Source: Chlorokybus atmophyticus
Lineage: Eukaryota > Streptophyta > Chlorokybophyceae > Chlorokybales > Chlorokybaceae
Direction: 5' to 3'
Length of the DNA: 64,000 nt
Assembly: GCA_009103225.1 (NCBI GenBank)
Contig: RHPI01003156.1
Location: 350,537 to 414,536, forward strand
Made by a program: the position numbers and the translations under genes. How positions within the stretch are numbered: position 1 is the stretch's first letter; each line of letters starts with the position of its first letter. The notes below the pieces were generated by a model, which saw only the letters and a list, made by a program, of their open reading frames with translations, was not told the origin of the DNA and made no database searches. This document shows positions 12,149 through 24,359 of this stretch, in pieces.

Positions 12149-13690
12149 GGGGGGGGGGTATACAGGCAAGCATCTATGTCCATGATGATTTTCCCATACT
12201 AACTTTGAAGTGAAGCTGAGTGAGGCTAGTCTTGTACTGTAGAAAGACCTCGCTGACAGCATGAGTACTTTTGTGTTGAGATCAAATGGTTATGCATTAC
12301 AATTCGATATACAACAACCATTCAACATAGTTATGATTATTTATCTTATAATTCTTATGTATTATATGTTCTTTTGCCACAATAGCTTTTAATAACGTGA
12401 TTAAAGATTTTGAGCAAAAACCTTCGTATATATCATTATCTTTTAACCAGTTAAAACAACGGTATCATCTGAAGCTTCAAGAGAATACCCCTGTTAATGT
12501 GATAAATTGCTGAAAAATAAATGTTACGCTTCTTTTTGCGTGTTGCTTTATTTACTTACTGGTCGGCTTGACAAATCAATACACAAGCATCATGCACTTA
12601 TAATACATAATAGAAGGAAGTCGCACCAGCCTGGCTGAGCTGCAGCGGTGTAGCACCTTGCACCTTGCTTCTAGTTTTGGAAAGGAATGCACAACACCAC
12701 ATCTAGGATAGAGAGGATGACCACTAGCCCCTCCATTACATCTCCCAAGAAGGAGGGGAAGATCACCAGCCCCGTCACCGAGCTTCAAGCCCTGAGTCAA
12801 GGCCCCTAACATCCACCCACACGCACACATACAACCCATGGTGCAGCTGCACAAGCATCACTCCACACCTCACACGTGATTGGGGAAGGGCCCATGCGAC
12901 CACCAAAGCTAGGCACCGAACACACAGAAGTAGAGTTTCCCTATAGATGTGGTGGCAAACACACGTTGGCCCACCGTTCTCTGCTCTGCCCTGCCCTCCA
13001 ACCTAGCACAGCAAATCGTAAGGCCCCATGCCTTCCACTACTACGTCAACCGACAGAAAGTTAAAGCAACCTTATTTTTTGCCTTGATATCATCTGCATA
13101 TATACCATCTCCCATGTGATAAGTCATATCGATGTGACATGAAAAGACCATGTCACATCAGTGCTAGCTCACTCATGCCTTGCGTAGTGTATTATACTCA
13201 AGGCTGCATCGTTCATCTTGAGCCACGCTCAAGTAGACCGCATGAGCACACACAACAAGTATGTACACATGTTTATGATCATCTTTGTGAAGCGAAATCC
13301 TCATTTGATCTTTCTTACTACATATATAAAGGACAAATGTTGACTTTGGCCAGCCTTATACGTGAGATAGTAACCGCAACTTATATAAGGGAAGAAGATT
13401 GCAGATCAATACGGTGCATTAAGGTTTGTTTGGACCCGCATCGAAATCATAGCGGCAAGTTGCTAGGGTTCGTCGCCGCTGCTTGAGCACTTCATTTCTT
13501 TCATGACAAATGGCATGACATGACAAATGCAATACATGGTTTGGAGCACTAAGGTACATGCGAGGTGGAAGGGGAGGGGGAGGGGGGGTAATCACGAGTG
13601 GTAAGGTCATATTGATAAAACAAACATTACCAATATAAGACAAACGCATCCATGTCTGATGTTGCCCTCAAGCATGCGCTTATCGCGCCA
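12149..13690. other. Intergenic; no gene seen
   Basis: AT-rich to about 12560, then mixed composition. A G-rich run lies at 13563-13588. Short open frames lack known motifs and splice context. Confidence 0.45.
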
Positions 13691-13707
13691 CGTTGAGTAA
13701 TAATTCG

Positions 13708-13826
13708 TAAAAATGTGACGCCTCTCCTCATGGTAGCGACTTTTCAAGCAGTGTAACTATGGCCAAATTGGTTGTCACGTTGGTATTAAAGCTTGGGACA
13801 TGGGTTCAAACCCCGTACCGGCGAGG
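13708..13826 (+). repeat. tRNA-derived (SINE-like) repeat, copy 1
   Basis: Positions 13760-13823 look like the body of a tRNA that has lost its acceptor stem. ATGGGTTCAAACCCCGT forms a good T-arm and a Pol III box B, preceded by GGCCAAATTGG as a weak box A. The same arrangement recurs at 46505-46582, with shared AGCTTGRGAC between the boxes. The upstream segment ACGCCTCTCCTC...GGTAGCGACTTTT recurs at about 14010-14060. A retroposon family with a tRNA-like head is the simplest reading. Confidence 0.55.
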
Positions 13827-14004
13827 TCGACTGTGTTTTATGCGATAATAATTGAAGGTTCAACGCGCGGGTCGCTCGCGCGCGGCTTCGCGCTGAGTCG
13901 CGGCCATAGTAGCTTGCCGGTACGGCAGCTTGCGGCTGTATAAAGACGCGGACAAGTAGGCGCGGGTCAAAAACCGGAGGAATGTCACGTCGCGCTTAAT
14001 AACA

Positions 14005-14065
14005 AATTCCAAAAGTGTAACGCCTCTCCTCTAAGACTATGAGTGATGGTAGCGACTTTTGCTAC
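14005..14065 (+). repeat. Partial copy of the repeat flanking SINE-like copy 1
   Basis: It shares AACGCCTCTCCTC and ATGGTAGCGACTTTT with 13715-13745, with an 18-base insertion between the two blocks. It ends in a small inverted repeat (GGTAGC...GCTACC). The tRNA-like part is missing. Confidence 0.5.
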
Positions 14066-15860
14066 CATGGCTGAGATAATTATTACACCGCTAAACTTGG
14101 TAGCTACACAACTGTAATCCTACAAGTGATATGCGCTATTGTGATGACATATATTGCATGACAATACGGTTGGTAACATCTTTTAATAAACACTTTTGTA
14201 AATTTCTTTGATATCAAGAAAAATCACATGTTAACATGCAAAGATTAATTATAATTATGATGCATGCAACCGTAACGCTTTTTAATTTCTTAGCACCCGA
14301 GGGCTTACAAGCATGAAGTCTGCATCATTACGCTAAACAAAAAGCCTGGCCAGCACTTGGCATAGTGTCTATCAGGGTCTACCATGGTCTACTTATGAGC
14401 TGGCATAGTCTGGCCGGATTAGATCAGACTCTCAATCTCGTCATGTTTTATTTATCTATCGGTTTGGTCGTACCTAGCACACTCCGTACACGACATATGG
14501 ATTGAACCTAAAACATGTTGGCGATGCCAGTCAATTTCGAGGTTAGCTAATATATCTATTGGGCATCTGTAACTACCGCTAGATACTGCTAGATAAGGAT
14601 CGAACGGCGTAACCATCAGCGTGATGCTAGAGTATCCAAAGTATTTAGCGCTTGTCCATTCGTGGCCTGATAGTAAATTAAATTTGCATGGATTTATGTA
14701 TGTGAATACATGAGATCACGTAATGTGTTAGCTTTGTTTGGTATAATGCCGCCGCCTCAAGTAAGCATATTTGACAGTTGGCCAAGGTAGTTGGCGGTGG
14801 CAACGGCGACGGCGGCGGCGGTGGCGGCGGCGGGCGTTTCCCCTCACATCTTGTGGTTCTAAGCCGCTGGTACTACTATCACCGACATTGTGGGCAGCAA
14901 CGGGGCGGGGGTGGGGCTGCTGCAGCTAATGAGCGACAGCTGTTCTTCTCAGTCTCCCCGCCCTGGTGATTGTCATTCCGTCGCCGCTATCAACCGCTAC
15001 TTCGTCGCAAATCTTTTATAGTAACTGAATATGGACTGAAAGATTGTCGCGTGCCTGCCCGTATCCAACCTGCCTGACCCTAACTGACCCTAACGGACCC
15101 TAACAACTTGGGCCATAAAGGGACTAACTGAACTATCGGTGTATATTGTGAACAAGTAGTGATGGTCGACCGACTGTCGTACTCAAAAGTTGACTATTCA
15201 TTGTCGGTAATAACCTATGCGCACCATGTGATGACGGTCGAACGCCGGTAATACAGGACCCTCAGCGGCGACCCGCCTGTGATAGCCACTAGGTGACCTT
15301 TCAGTCCACTATTGGTGGATTGAGAGGTGTCCGTCCGTTCAGTAAATGGCGACGCATGATGCCGGTGAGTCGGGCTGTTACCACAGCCGGCCATCGGTCG
15401 CAAAAAACTTGCGACGGCGACTTATCTGAGTTGGCAAGCAAGTGACCTCTTGGTTCCAATTAGAAGACGAGCTATAGCGGCAAATTGAGACGGTACTTTC
15501 AGTCGGCGTGTATTGCGCGGGTACTGATAATTGAGTCGCATCAAATAATGAAACCTCGTACTATTTGTAATGGTATGATAGGCCTATTATGGAGCGATGG
15601 CATTATCGTACCATATTAATTTAAACGATAGATCTATGGTACCCCGTTAAAGGTAAGGTACTGCCATCAAAGGCGTTGAGCTTTCCAAAAGCTGCTGCGT
15701 AAGCAGCAGCGGTAGCGGCAGCGGCGGCGGCAATGGTACAGTGGGTGAGTTTGTTCATGTGTGTGTAGTATGCTTTTGTCATGTTGTGTTTAGCGCAACC
15801 GTTGCGCTCAACACAACTTGGACTGCGCTGCAGCTCCAATCACTCTTCTTGCCGACGAGA
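14066..15860. other. Intergenic with GGC-rich simple sequence
   Basis: No gene is supported. A GGCGGT/GGCGGC tract occupies 14793-14836 and a CAG/CGG tract 15696-15733. At 15066-15103 there are three copies of the decamer CTGACCCTAA with variation. Confidence 0.5.
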
Positions 15861-15862
15861 CC

Positions 15863-15900
15863 AGTGTAACATTGGCGCCTTAATCACGAGCTACGGCAGC
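15863..15900 (-). repeat. tRNA head-like repeat (box A type), copy
   Basis: The minus strand reads GCTGCCGTAGCTCGTGATTA then AGGCGCC. This is a diverged copy of the element at 16339-16377 and has the D-arm/box A layout of a tRNA gene. No box B follows. Confidence 0.45.
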
Positions 15901-16338
15901 AAGTGTCGCTGCCATAGGTGGAGCCACATGCCATTGAATCGTGTCCCATACCATGGTATGATGTTCCTCCCAACTCATTACTGGTGGGGATCGTCGCGCA
16001 TGAACTAAACACGGCAACTTACCTACGTCACCAATCGAGCTCGCCGCGACCTACCCACGACCGGCAAGTTACAGGCCTAACCTTCGTCCACGTCCCCATG
16101 GGACCAGACCCTCGTTATTGCGCGCCGACAGCTAATCATTCGGCAAGCCTGCGACCGCTCAGATGATTATAGGTTCATGAGCACCACCGCTTCAACGGGT
16201 GCAACCCTGCGCGGTGCTTATACTCATCAATTTGCTAATGCTTAAGTAAAAAAAAGATTGTGCCAGGACAACAGTGTTACGGCAACTAGTATATTATTCC
16301 CCACGATATTCAAACCTGTGCCGCTCAACTCCGTTACC

Positions 16339-16421
16339 GCTGTAACATCGGCGCCTTAACCACTAGGCTACGGCAGCAATTTTTATCGCCGCAGCCTAAT
16401 GGTCAAGGCCGATGTTACAGC
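16339..16421. repeat. Inverted pair of tRNA-head-like arms
   Basis: Arm 1 (16339-16377) and arm 2 (16388-16421) are reverse complements apart from small differences. They are separated by a 10-base AT-rich loop and can form a hairpin with arms of about 34 bp. Each arm read outward from GCCG.AGCCTA.TGGT.AAGGC matches the tRNA box A consensus. Confidence 0.6.
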
Positions 16422-16617
16422 CAGGCTAGGCCAGGCCAGCCAACGCACGGCGGCGGCGGCACATGAGTGAGTGCTGCTTAATTGTGATATGTTTGTGAAC
16501 ATGTTGTTGATGCTAGAGTATGCCAGCCAGGCTGAACCCTTGTTTGCCTTGCATTCCGGGAGCAGCGGCGCAAGAGCGGAGGAACGGGGGAGCGGCGGCT
16601 TATATATTATAAGGGGG

Positions 16618-16645
16618 GTAGTAGTAGTAGTAGTAGTAGTAGTAG
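16618..16645 (+). repeat. (GTA)n microsatellite
   Basis: Nine uninterrupted GTA units after a short G run. Confidence 0.9.
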
Positions 16646-16824
16646 CTTAATGCAGTGTATAATGTAGCATAGCAAGAATGTGACTTGTCAGCAGCGTGTG
16701 TGTAATAATACTGTTTATTCTGCAGTTATCATTTAAATTGCAGCTGTGCTTTGTAATTCGTCGTCTCTCACAACAAATCCCATTAACATGCAATACCTAC
16801 TCAGGCACATAATCATGATTGAAC

Positions 16825-17010
16825 GGTACCGGTAAGTACCTTCGACAATAATGTCAATTACTTTGAAGGTACAATAAAGTACCTCAAAGGTACCTGGTAG
16901 TTGGGTACCTTTTAAGCAAAGTCGCCGGTGCCTAGCTGTTGGGTATTTGTTAATTAGGTTGAGTCCCTTTTACTTGACAGATGGGTACCTGTAAGGTACC
17001 CATCAGTTAG
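16825..17010. repeat. GGTACC-rich palindromic patch
   Basis: Five GGTACC hexamers and several AGTACC/GGTAC variants occur within about 175 bp, at about 16825, 16889, 16903, 16985 and 16996. The last two flank a short inverted repeat (GGGTACCTGTAAGGTACCC). Confidence 0.7.
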
Positions 17011-17455
17011 GGTGAGTCCTGTTATGCAGACGGCCGTTACACTCGGGCCTTTATATTAGGATGGCAGGTGAACTGAGCTACGACAATTTTGATAAGTATC
17101 TTCAGATGCATGGCTGTTGCCAATATTTACTCGGCTAGCAAAGGAAACATTTGACGACAGTTGAGGCAGCAGAGGGTGTGTTTCCTTAATGTGGTGAAAG
17201 GGTTTTGCAGCCTTGCCTGTTGTACTATGTCTTTAATCTCGTTTTCTTCAACCCGGTTCAACCCATGCGGCATGCAGAGCGAGGAGTTAGGGCCCGACTT
17301 CTCCCTCTGCCTCCCTCCGCCCTCCCTCCCCCACGACTCACACCCTTACTCCTACCTATGCGCCTATGCCTCCCCCTGCCGCCTGTAACACATCTTGTTT
17401 GCACCCATCATTTTCGGCTGACACGCTGTTTGCCACCTCCGTGCCACCTCATCAG

Positions 17456-18188
<733 letters not shown>

Positions 18189-18587
18189 GTAAGTCTCTCT
18201 CTCTCTGTCTCTCACTTTCTCTCTTCCTCTCCCTATTATTGCGTGTGACTCATTTTCGATATTATGTGCAGCTTGGTGTGGTGGGTGAAGCTGGCGGCAC
18301 CTTAGTACGACTACGTTTACCTATAGTTGAGTCGTACAACCTGACCATAAGCTAGACAGCAGTAGATTACGTACGTCCCTGCAAAATTTGTCTTACTAGG
18401 TACTGAAAATGTGTCTATAATTTGTTACTATGTCGATTACCTCTATGTTAAACTAGCTAACTCTAGTCTATGCCTATTCTTGCTTGTGTAGACTCTAGAT
18501 GTTGCCGCTAGTGGGTTTTCTAGTGCACTCTGGCTTTTACTTAGAGCCCTACTCGGTTTGCACAATAGGCTCGATAGCGGGTAGGTG

Positions 18588-19310
18588 TTCTCGTAGGTAC
18601 CCCGCGTAGCTGATACGTTGGAGTTCTGACCCTACACCTGCGGTCTCACAATAAATATGTTGGAAGTCGCGACCATCCAGCCTCGCGGTCCAGCCAAGAT
18701 TTTGAAACCATTACTTAAAAGGTCCCTCGACCCTATCTGATCCGTTGTGTTTCCACCACGCTGCTCGTGGACGGACTCGCTTTTTGCCCGAGTAGATTAA
18801 ATAGTTCAGTATTGAACAGCTAACAAATAGCCGTGATTAGACCGGTTAAGCTTGCTCGACAAATGGCTCACATGTTTTCATGTGATAGGATAACTGGACA
18901 GACTGTTTACTTGTATACTTGGTGAAAATGTGAGTGAGTATAAGCGCATAGCCTTGAGAAAGTGTAATAGCAGCTCATGTTGTAGAGCCTGAAGTTTGCT
19001 ATTGCATGCTGCGAGTGTTGTGTTGAATGAGACTTGGGATACAACGAGTTGCAAAGGGGTGCAATTGCACACATCAAGCCGTCACAGTTGCCAAAAAGCC
19101 TTTATACCTTTAGATAGTGCAGCGTCTGCAGCGTGTGCACTGTTTCACACTTGCGTAAGATTGGTTGCATTGTGGGCACGGTGTGAATAGTTACCATCCG
19201 AGTATGGCATCACTTTGTTGCCACATCCATTCACGTCTCGTAACAATTGATATACCCATGTTCACTCACGCAAGAATCCGTAGTTACAGATCTACGTCTA
19301 ATAGTGGCTT
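18588..19310 (+). repeat. Left LTR-like direct repeat of the outer gypsy element
   Basis: It matches 49213-49910 over most of its length with moderate divergence. Shared blocks include TTCTCGTAGGTA, GTTGGAAGTCGCG, GGTCCCTCGA, TGGACGGACTC, TTGCATGCTGCGAGTGTTGTG and GGCATCACTTTGTTG. The exact ends are unclear. Confidence 0.7.
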
Positions 19311-19839
19311 GTTGACTTATAGCTTCACCCACCTTTGCTCCAGTGAGTGCGTGTGCACCAATGCTGCTTGCATCATTGCAGTAGTGATTGCGTTTTCGCA
19401 CTGGGTGGTAGCATCATTTGCTTGCACATAGCGCACCATTGGTCGATAATGCGTGTGGTGATGTGCGAGTGGTTTATCAATGAAGCACACACACTCTAGG
19501 CCGCATACAGTCTCATCGCATTAACATGAGTGAGAACCCAATCTTCAGGAGCTCGCATGCTCGCATCTACGGTGGCCATGTTTTTAGGGAACTATCTGAG
19601 GAGAGTCCCAGCGACCTCGTCGGCTGAACACCATCCTCATCCTTATCATACCAAAGGCAGTCGAGCTACGGATCCCCTCTATCATGAGCTCACAGTTCCC
19701 GTCAGTCCACTCCTCGTCATCGTTTTCACGCCCACAACAATGTTGACGACATTGACCACATGAAGTCCTTTGGCAACACGCACGCGCTATCATAGGATAC
19801 TTCTCTAACCGTCTTGTCACCACCCCTCTGGATGACTTC

Positions 19840-22800
19840 AATGTCAAATTTGACTCCAAGCTGTGCTATTAGGCATCCAAGCCCGGTCATTGCCTTCTAC
19901 ACACGAGACAAACACAAGAAAACAATCAACTATAAAGACAAGAACAAGGTGAAAGGCAGCAATGTAAAGTTCAAGAATCTCATGCCACTATTATGGTATC
20001 AAAGGACACATTATAAGGGATTGTCGCAAGCGCCAACGAGAGCTTTGTGAAGCAGACACCAGTGGCAGCGCTTAACGCAAATGGTGTTGCATTTACTGCC
20101 TTAAGAAAGTTTGACACTATATAAGATATAGACTTAGGCTGTGATCGGCATCTCACCGCATAAGGAGGTGGTGGAGAGTTACATGAAGCTCTCAGCTACA
20201 AGGAAGGTGGAAGGCTTCAGTGGTCACGACCTTCAAGCAATAGGTCTTGGTGAAGTAAGGGTTACATGCAAGGTTGGCAATGGTGAGAGAGAGGTGGTAC
20301 TGCGTGAAATGTTGCACGTACCTCAGGTCTCCAGGCTGGAGCTGCCGCAAGCTTGTTCTCCGTGAGAGTTGCTGAGCGCCTGGGAGTAAACATAGAGCGC
20401 TGGATGGGACGGTGCTCCGTACGCATGAATGGGGTCGATATGGTCGGCACCCAGCGAGAAGGGCTCTATATTGTGGAGCAAACTCATGGCAGCAAGGCTA
20501 GAGAGATGGTGAAAAAGAGGAAGATGGCCGAGCTTTGGCATCGAAAGTTTGGGCATTTGGGCTACAGCAACCTCGCACGCCTGGTTGCTGAAGACATGGT
20601 GAAAGGCATCGACGTGAGCACGGAGGACCTTTAAGCGTCTTCAAGTGCGCTATGTGAGCCTTGTGAATTAGCCAAGCAGCATCGCATGCCGTCCCCATTA
20701 TCTACTTCAAGTAGCAAGCATCCTGGCAAGCTTGTGCTTATGAACATTCGCGGGCCTATATGCAGCGTGGCAAAAGGAGGGGTAAAGTACTTTGCGACTG
20801 TCCTTGACGACTATAGCAAGCTTTCCATCGTCTTCCCTTTAACGCAAAAGTCCGAAGTCGCTGGAGCTGTGCGTACAGTACATTGCTTTGCTTGAGACTT
20901 AATGGGGCAAGAAGATGAAAGCAATGAAAAGTGATCGAGAAGGGGAGTACATCAACGCCCAGCTCAAAGCTTTCTTAAGAGTTCTTCGCCATTAAAGGCA
21001 TACGGCATGAGACAGCAGCACCATACACTCCGCAGTAGAATGAAGCAGCTAAACGTTTGAACTAAACATTATTGGAGCGTGTTTTAGCCGTGCTTAATGA
21101 CATCAAGTTGGAGGACAATCTGTGGAAAGAGGCTGTTCTCATTGCCAATGACATTTGCAACCGTTCATCAGTGAACTTTGAGCAAAACACTTCGTGGGAG
21201 CGCTTTTACAGTAAAGCGCCTGATCTGTGTCATGCCAGTGAAGGACTTGAGCTTGGTTGTCTTATGATATGACTACATGCAGAGAAATAACAGACTATGG
21301 GCTAGTTGTAGGCATGCTGTAGTTAGATATGCTTGTAGAAGCATATGTAGATAATAATGTCTGTTGGGTTTTGTGATGGGAAGGTAGATGAGGATGTTAT
21401 TGAGTGAGGGAAAGTGCATTTAACGAGTTTCAGCAAGTGTAACCGGATATCAGCTTAACCCAGATCTAGTGGATGTAATCGGGGCTATTCCAGGAGCTGT
21501 AAGTGGACAAGGACTGGTGGAAGGAGTGGGCATCCATGTGGTAGTCAAGAGCTGGTAATGGAGACAGTCTACTCATCATTGGAGGCGTGGAGTGGAGCTG
21601 AAGCTGGAGGAGAGCAAGTCCAAGTAGATTCGACCATGGTCTAGTGCATACCTAGTTGGTTGTGTGCTAGATTTAAACATGCGAGTTATGTTGTTGACTT
21701 CCAAGTAGTGTGACTAAACAGATGTAGCTATCTAGTCAGCAAGTTACCATATCATACCAAGTTACAAGTGCCATACAAGTGCCATCACACTAGTGCAATA
21801 TATTTTTGTGTGTTGTATGCGATTGGTGCCTTAGCTGAGACTATTGTTGTGTGAGCATGTGGCACTGGCGCATATCATCGTGCCCTGCTCAGCAAGTACA
21901 TCTACAAGGAGGAGGTTATCATCATCACCCTCGTGTAGACTGTTTACTATACATGTAGCTAGACATGCTAGTGTATAAGTAACAAGAGCATACATTGCAT
22001 GAAGTTTTAATGTTGTGAATGGGTAGCAGCATGGTGGACATGTGCTAGTGGATGCATCGAAGTAACATGGTTGTCGAGGAGACGTGGCGCGACATATGAG
22101 TGGCATGCGTGTGTTTGGATGTGTGGCATATGCACTTGTGCCAAGCCAATTGCGACACAAGTCGGAGCCGGTCAGTAAGAAGGGCATCTTTGTTGGCTAC
22201 GAGTCAGGCTTAAAGGCGTACAAGGTCCTAACGGAGGACACGCGCAAGATTGTGGTGAGTAAAGAAGTCATGTTTCACAAAGGTTCATCACAAGCTCGAG
22301 TTAAAAGAAGAAGGTTTTTACCCACGAGACGAAGATGACAAAGCACAGCCTGAAGAGTTTTCAAGCAAAAAAGAGGATGAAGGCGAGACAGTCATCAACA
22401 AGGAGCAGGGCCAGCTGCAGCAGGTCTGAAGCAGAAGCCGCAGGAGCAAGCTCGACGCTACCCAGTGAGGGAGAGATAAGCACCTGACTTCTTCAAAGCA
22501 CACGTCGCCAGTGTGCACAAAGAAGAGAGTGAAGAACCAAGCACCTATGAGGAGGCATTGCGAGTGCCAGTTGTAGAGCGATGGCATCAAGCTATGGACG
22601 ATGAGGTTGCATCTCTCCATGCAAACAACACTTGGGTGTTAGAAAAGCCCCTGCAAGGTGTGAAGCCCATTCCGGTCAAGTGGGTGTTCAAGATGAAGCG
22701 TGATGGTCAAGGCAACATTGAGCGCTACAAGGCAAGGTTGGTGGCAAAGGGATTCTTACACCACGAAGGTGTGGACTTCAATGAAGTATTTGCACCCGCA

Positions 22801-24030
22801 AGCAAGCACGGAACCTTCCGCACGTTGCTCGCCATGGTTGCTGCTGAAGACCTCGAATGTCATCACCTTGATGTGAATACTGCTTTCCTTTACGGAGAGT
22901 TGGAGAAAGAGATCTACACTCAGCAACCACCAGGCTACGCAGAAGGGGAGCCAGGCATGGCTTGCAAGTTAACCAAAGCTTTGCGGGGGCTGCGACAAGC
23001 ACCATGTGTATGACACATTCGCCTCACAAATGAGTTGGAGAAACTCGGTTACAAAGCATCCTCTGCGGATCCGGGACTCATCATTTATAAAGAGAAAAAG
23101 GTGTACTTGTTCGTGTATGTGAACGACATTAATTGTTGTCACGGCCAAGCAAGTTGAAGACCTAGAGGAGACAAAGCACGGATTGCAGCAAGCATTCAAA
23201 GTGCGCGATCTTGGAGAGGTCAAGTTATTTCTTGGCATGGTGATAGAGCGTGATAAAATAGCACGCACAATCAAGATCAGCCAAGAGTAAATGGTGAAGC
23301 GACTTGTCACCAAGGTGTGGCTCAGCGAAGCAAATACCAAGTCTACTCCCTTGGCACTCAGCACCCACCTCGTTACAGCAAAGGATGAGGAGATACTCGA
23401 CAAGGCTCAATACCCACATAGTGAGCTTGTTGAGAGCATGCTCTACCTCGTTGTATGCACAAGACCCGACATTGCACATGCGGTTAAAGTGCTTGCGCGT
23501 TGCATGTCTGCACCCAAGCAAAAAGATGCAGGGCTACTGCGACGAAGTCTTTGCAGGCGACCTCGACAGCAGGAGGTTCACTACGGCTTACGTCTTAAAG
23601 TTGAGTAGTAGAGGAGTGGTGAGCTGCAACAATAGGCTGCAACCTACAACAGCTGCATCCACTTCGAAAGCGGAGTGCATGGCAGCATCGGCTGCAGTGA
23701 AGGAGGCATTGTGGCTTCGCAAGCCAATGGCAAATCGAAAGAACCCGACGGTGTGTATGACGATTAATTGCAATAAGCAAGGCGCCATTCAGTTGCTGAA
23801 GCACCCCATTGCCTCGACAAGGACAAAGCACATTAATGTCATGCATCACTTTGTGCGAGATCGAGTCACACGCACGGAGGTTGAGTTCTGGTATTGCAAT
23901 ACTGAAACATGCTTGCGGACTTCATGACGAAGCCAATATCGCCACTGAAGTTCAAGGCTTGTTGCACAAGACTCGACATATGTGCTTAGGTGAAAGAAGA
24001 CCAAGTGTTGAAGGCCAAGCTGCCCGCGTG
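19840..24030 (+). mobile_element. copia-1: degraded Ty1/copia element
   Basis: In order on the + strand: a gag zinc-knuckle remnant (GHIIRDCRKR near 20010); a protease core SGC.RHLT-like segment at about 20128; gag-pre-integrase (LWHRKFGHLGYSNLARLV) at 20530-20600; integrase (FATVLDDYSKLSIVFPL at about 20790, GEYINAQLKAF at about 20945); RT 22513-23013 (NTWVLEKP, ERYKARLVAKGF); and RNase H 23540-23935 (ASTSKAECMAASAAVKEALW, STRTKHINVMHHFVRDRV). The first integrase acid is replaced (MNIRGP instead of D.RGP) and the RT box reads YVND rather than YVDD. Several stops and frameshifts are present. LTR borders could not be set. It lies between the gypsy LTR-like repeat and gypsy gag. Confidence 0.82.
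21240..22090. mobile_element. Unidentified insertion of about 850 bp inside copia-1
   Basis: The copia-1 integrase frame reads KAPDLCH up to about 21235 and resumes at about 22090 with MSGMRVFGCVAYAL. In copia elements these segments are adjacent, so the DNA between was inserted. It has no coding motif. A short TGGTTGTC block lies near each end in the same orientation. Clear inverted ends or an exact target duplication could not be fixed by eye. Confidence 0.55.
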
Positions 24031-24359
24031 ACAGTGTTGAAGATATTCCTACATCCGGGCACCCTGCCCCACATAAAAGAGAAGGACCTCGATGAGAGGA
24101 CCTCGAAAACTCCGGACATGAAGGTCCTAGCGCGGATTGCTGAGAAGAGTCCTCAAAAAATCGTCATATCTCCTATGATACTTAGTCGCATAGGACGTGG
24201 CATAGCTTGTTACAAAGCCTATTACATTAGCTACGAGGCACATCGCAACGTAGGATATAGGTCAGTTTATCGGACGCTGTCGCATGTAGACCAGCATTGT
24301 GTACGAACTGTGTAATGACTAGCGAGTGTATAACCCTGCGGTCTGTTGATAATAAACGG

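Noticed and set aside
11889-12262. Open frames across the 211-base gap
   Set aside because: Most residues are unknown. The frames exist only because N codons are not stops.
13760-13823. Functional tRNA gene
   Set aside because: The T-arm is good but no acceptor stem can be formed with the 5' side and the anticodon arm is poor. A tRNA-derived repeat fits better.
15066-15103. Interstitial telomere repeat
   Set aside because: Only about three variable CTGACCCTAA units occur, unlike the uniform TTTAGGG or TTTTAGGG arrays of green algae.
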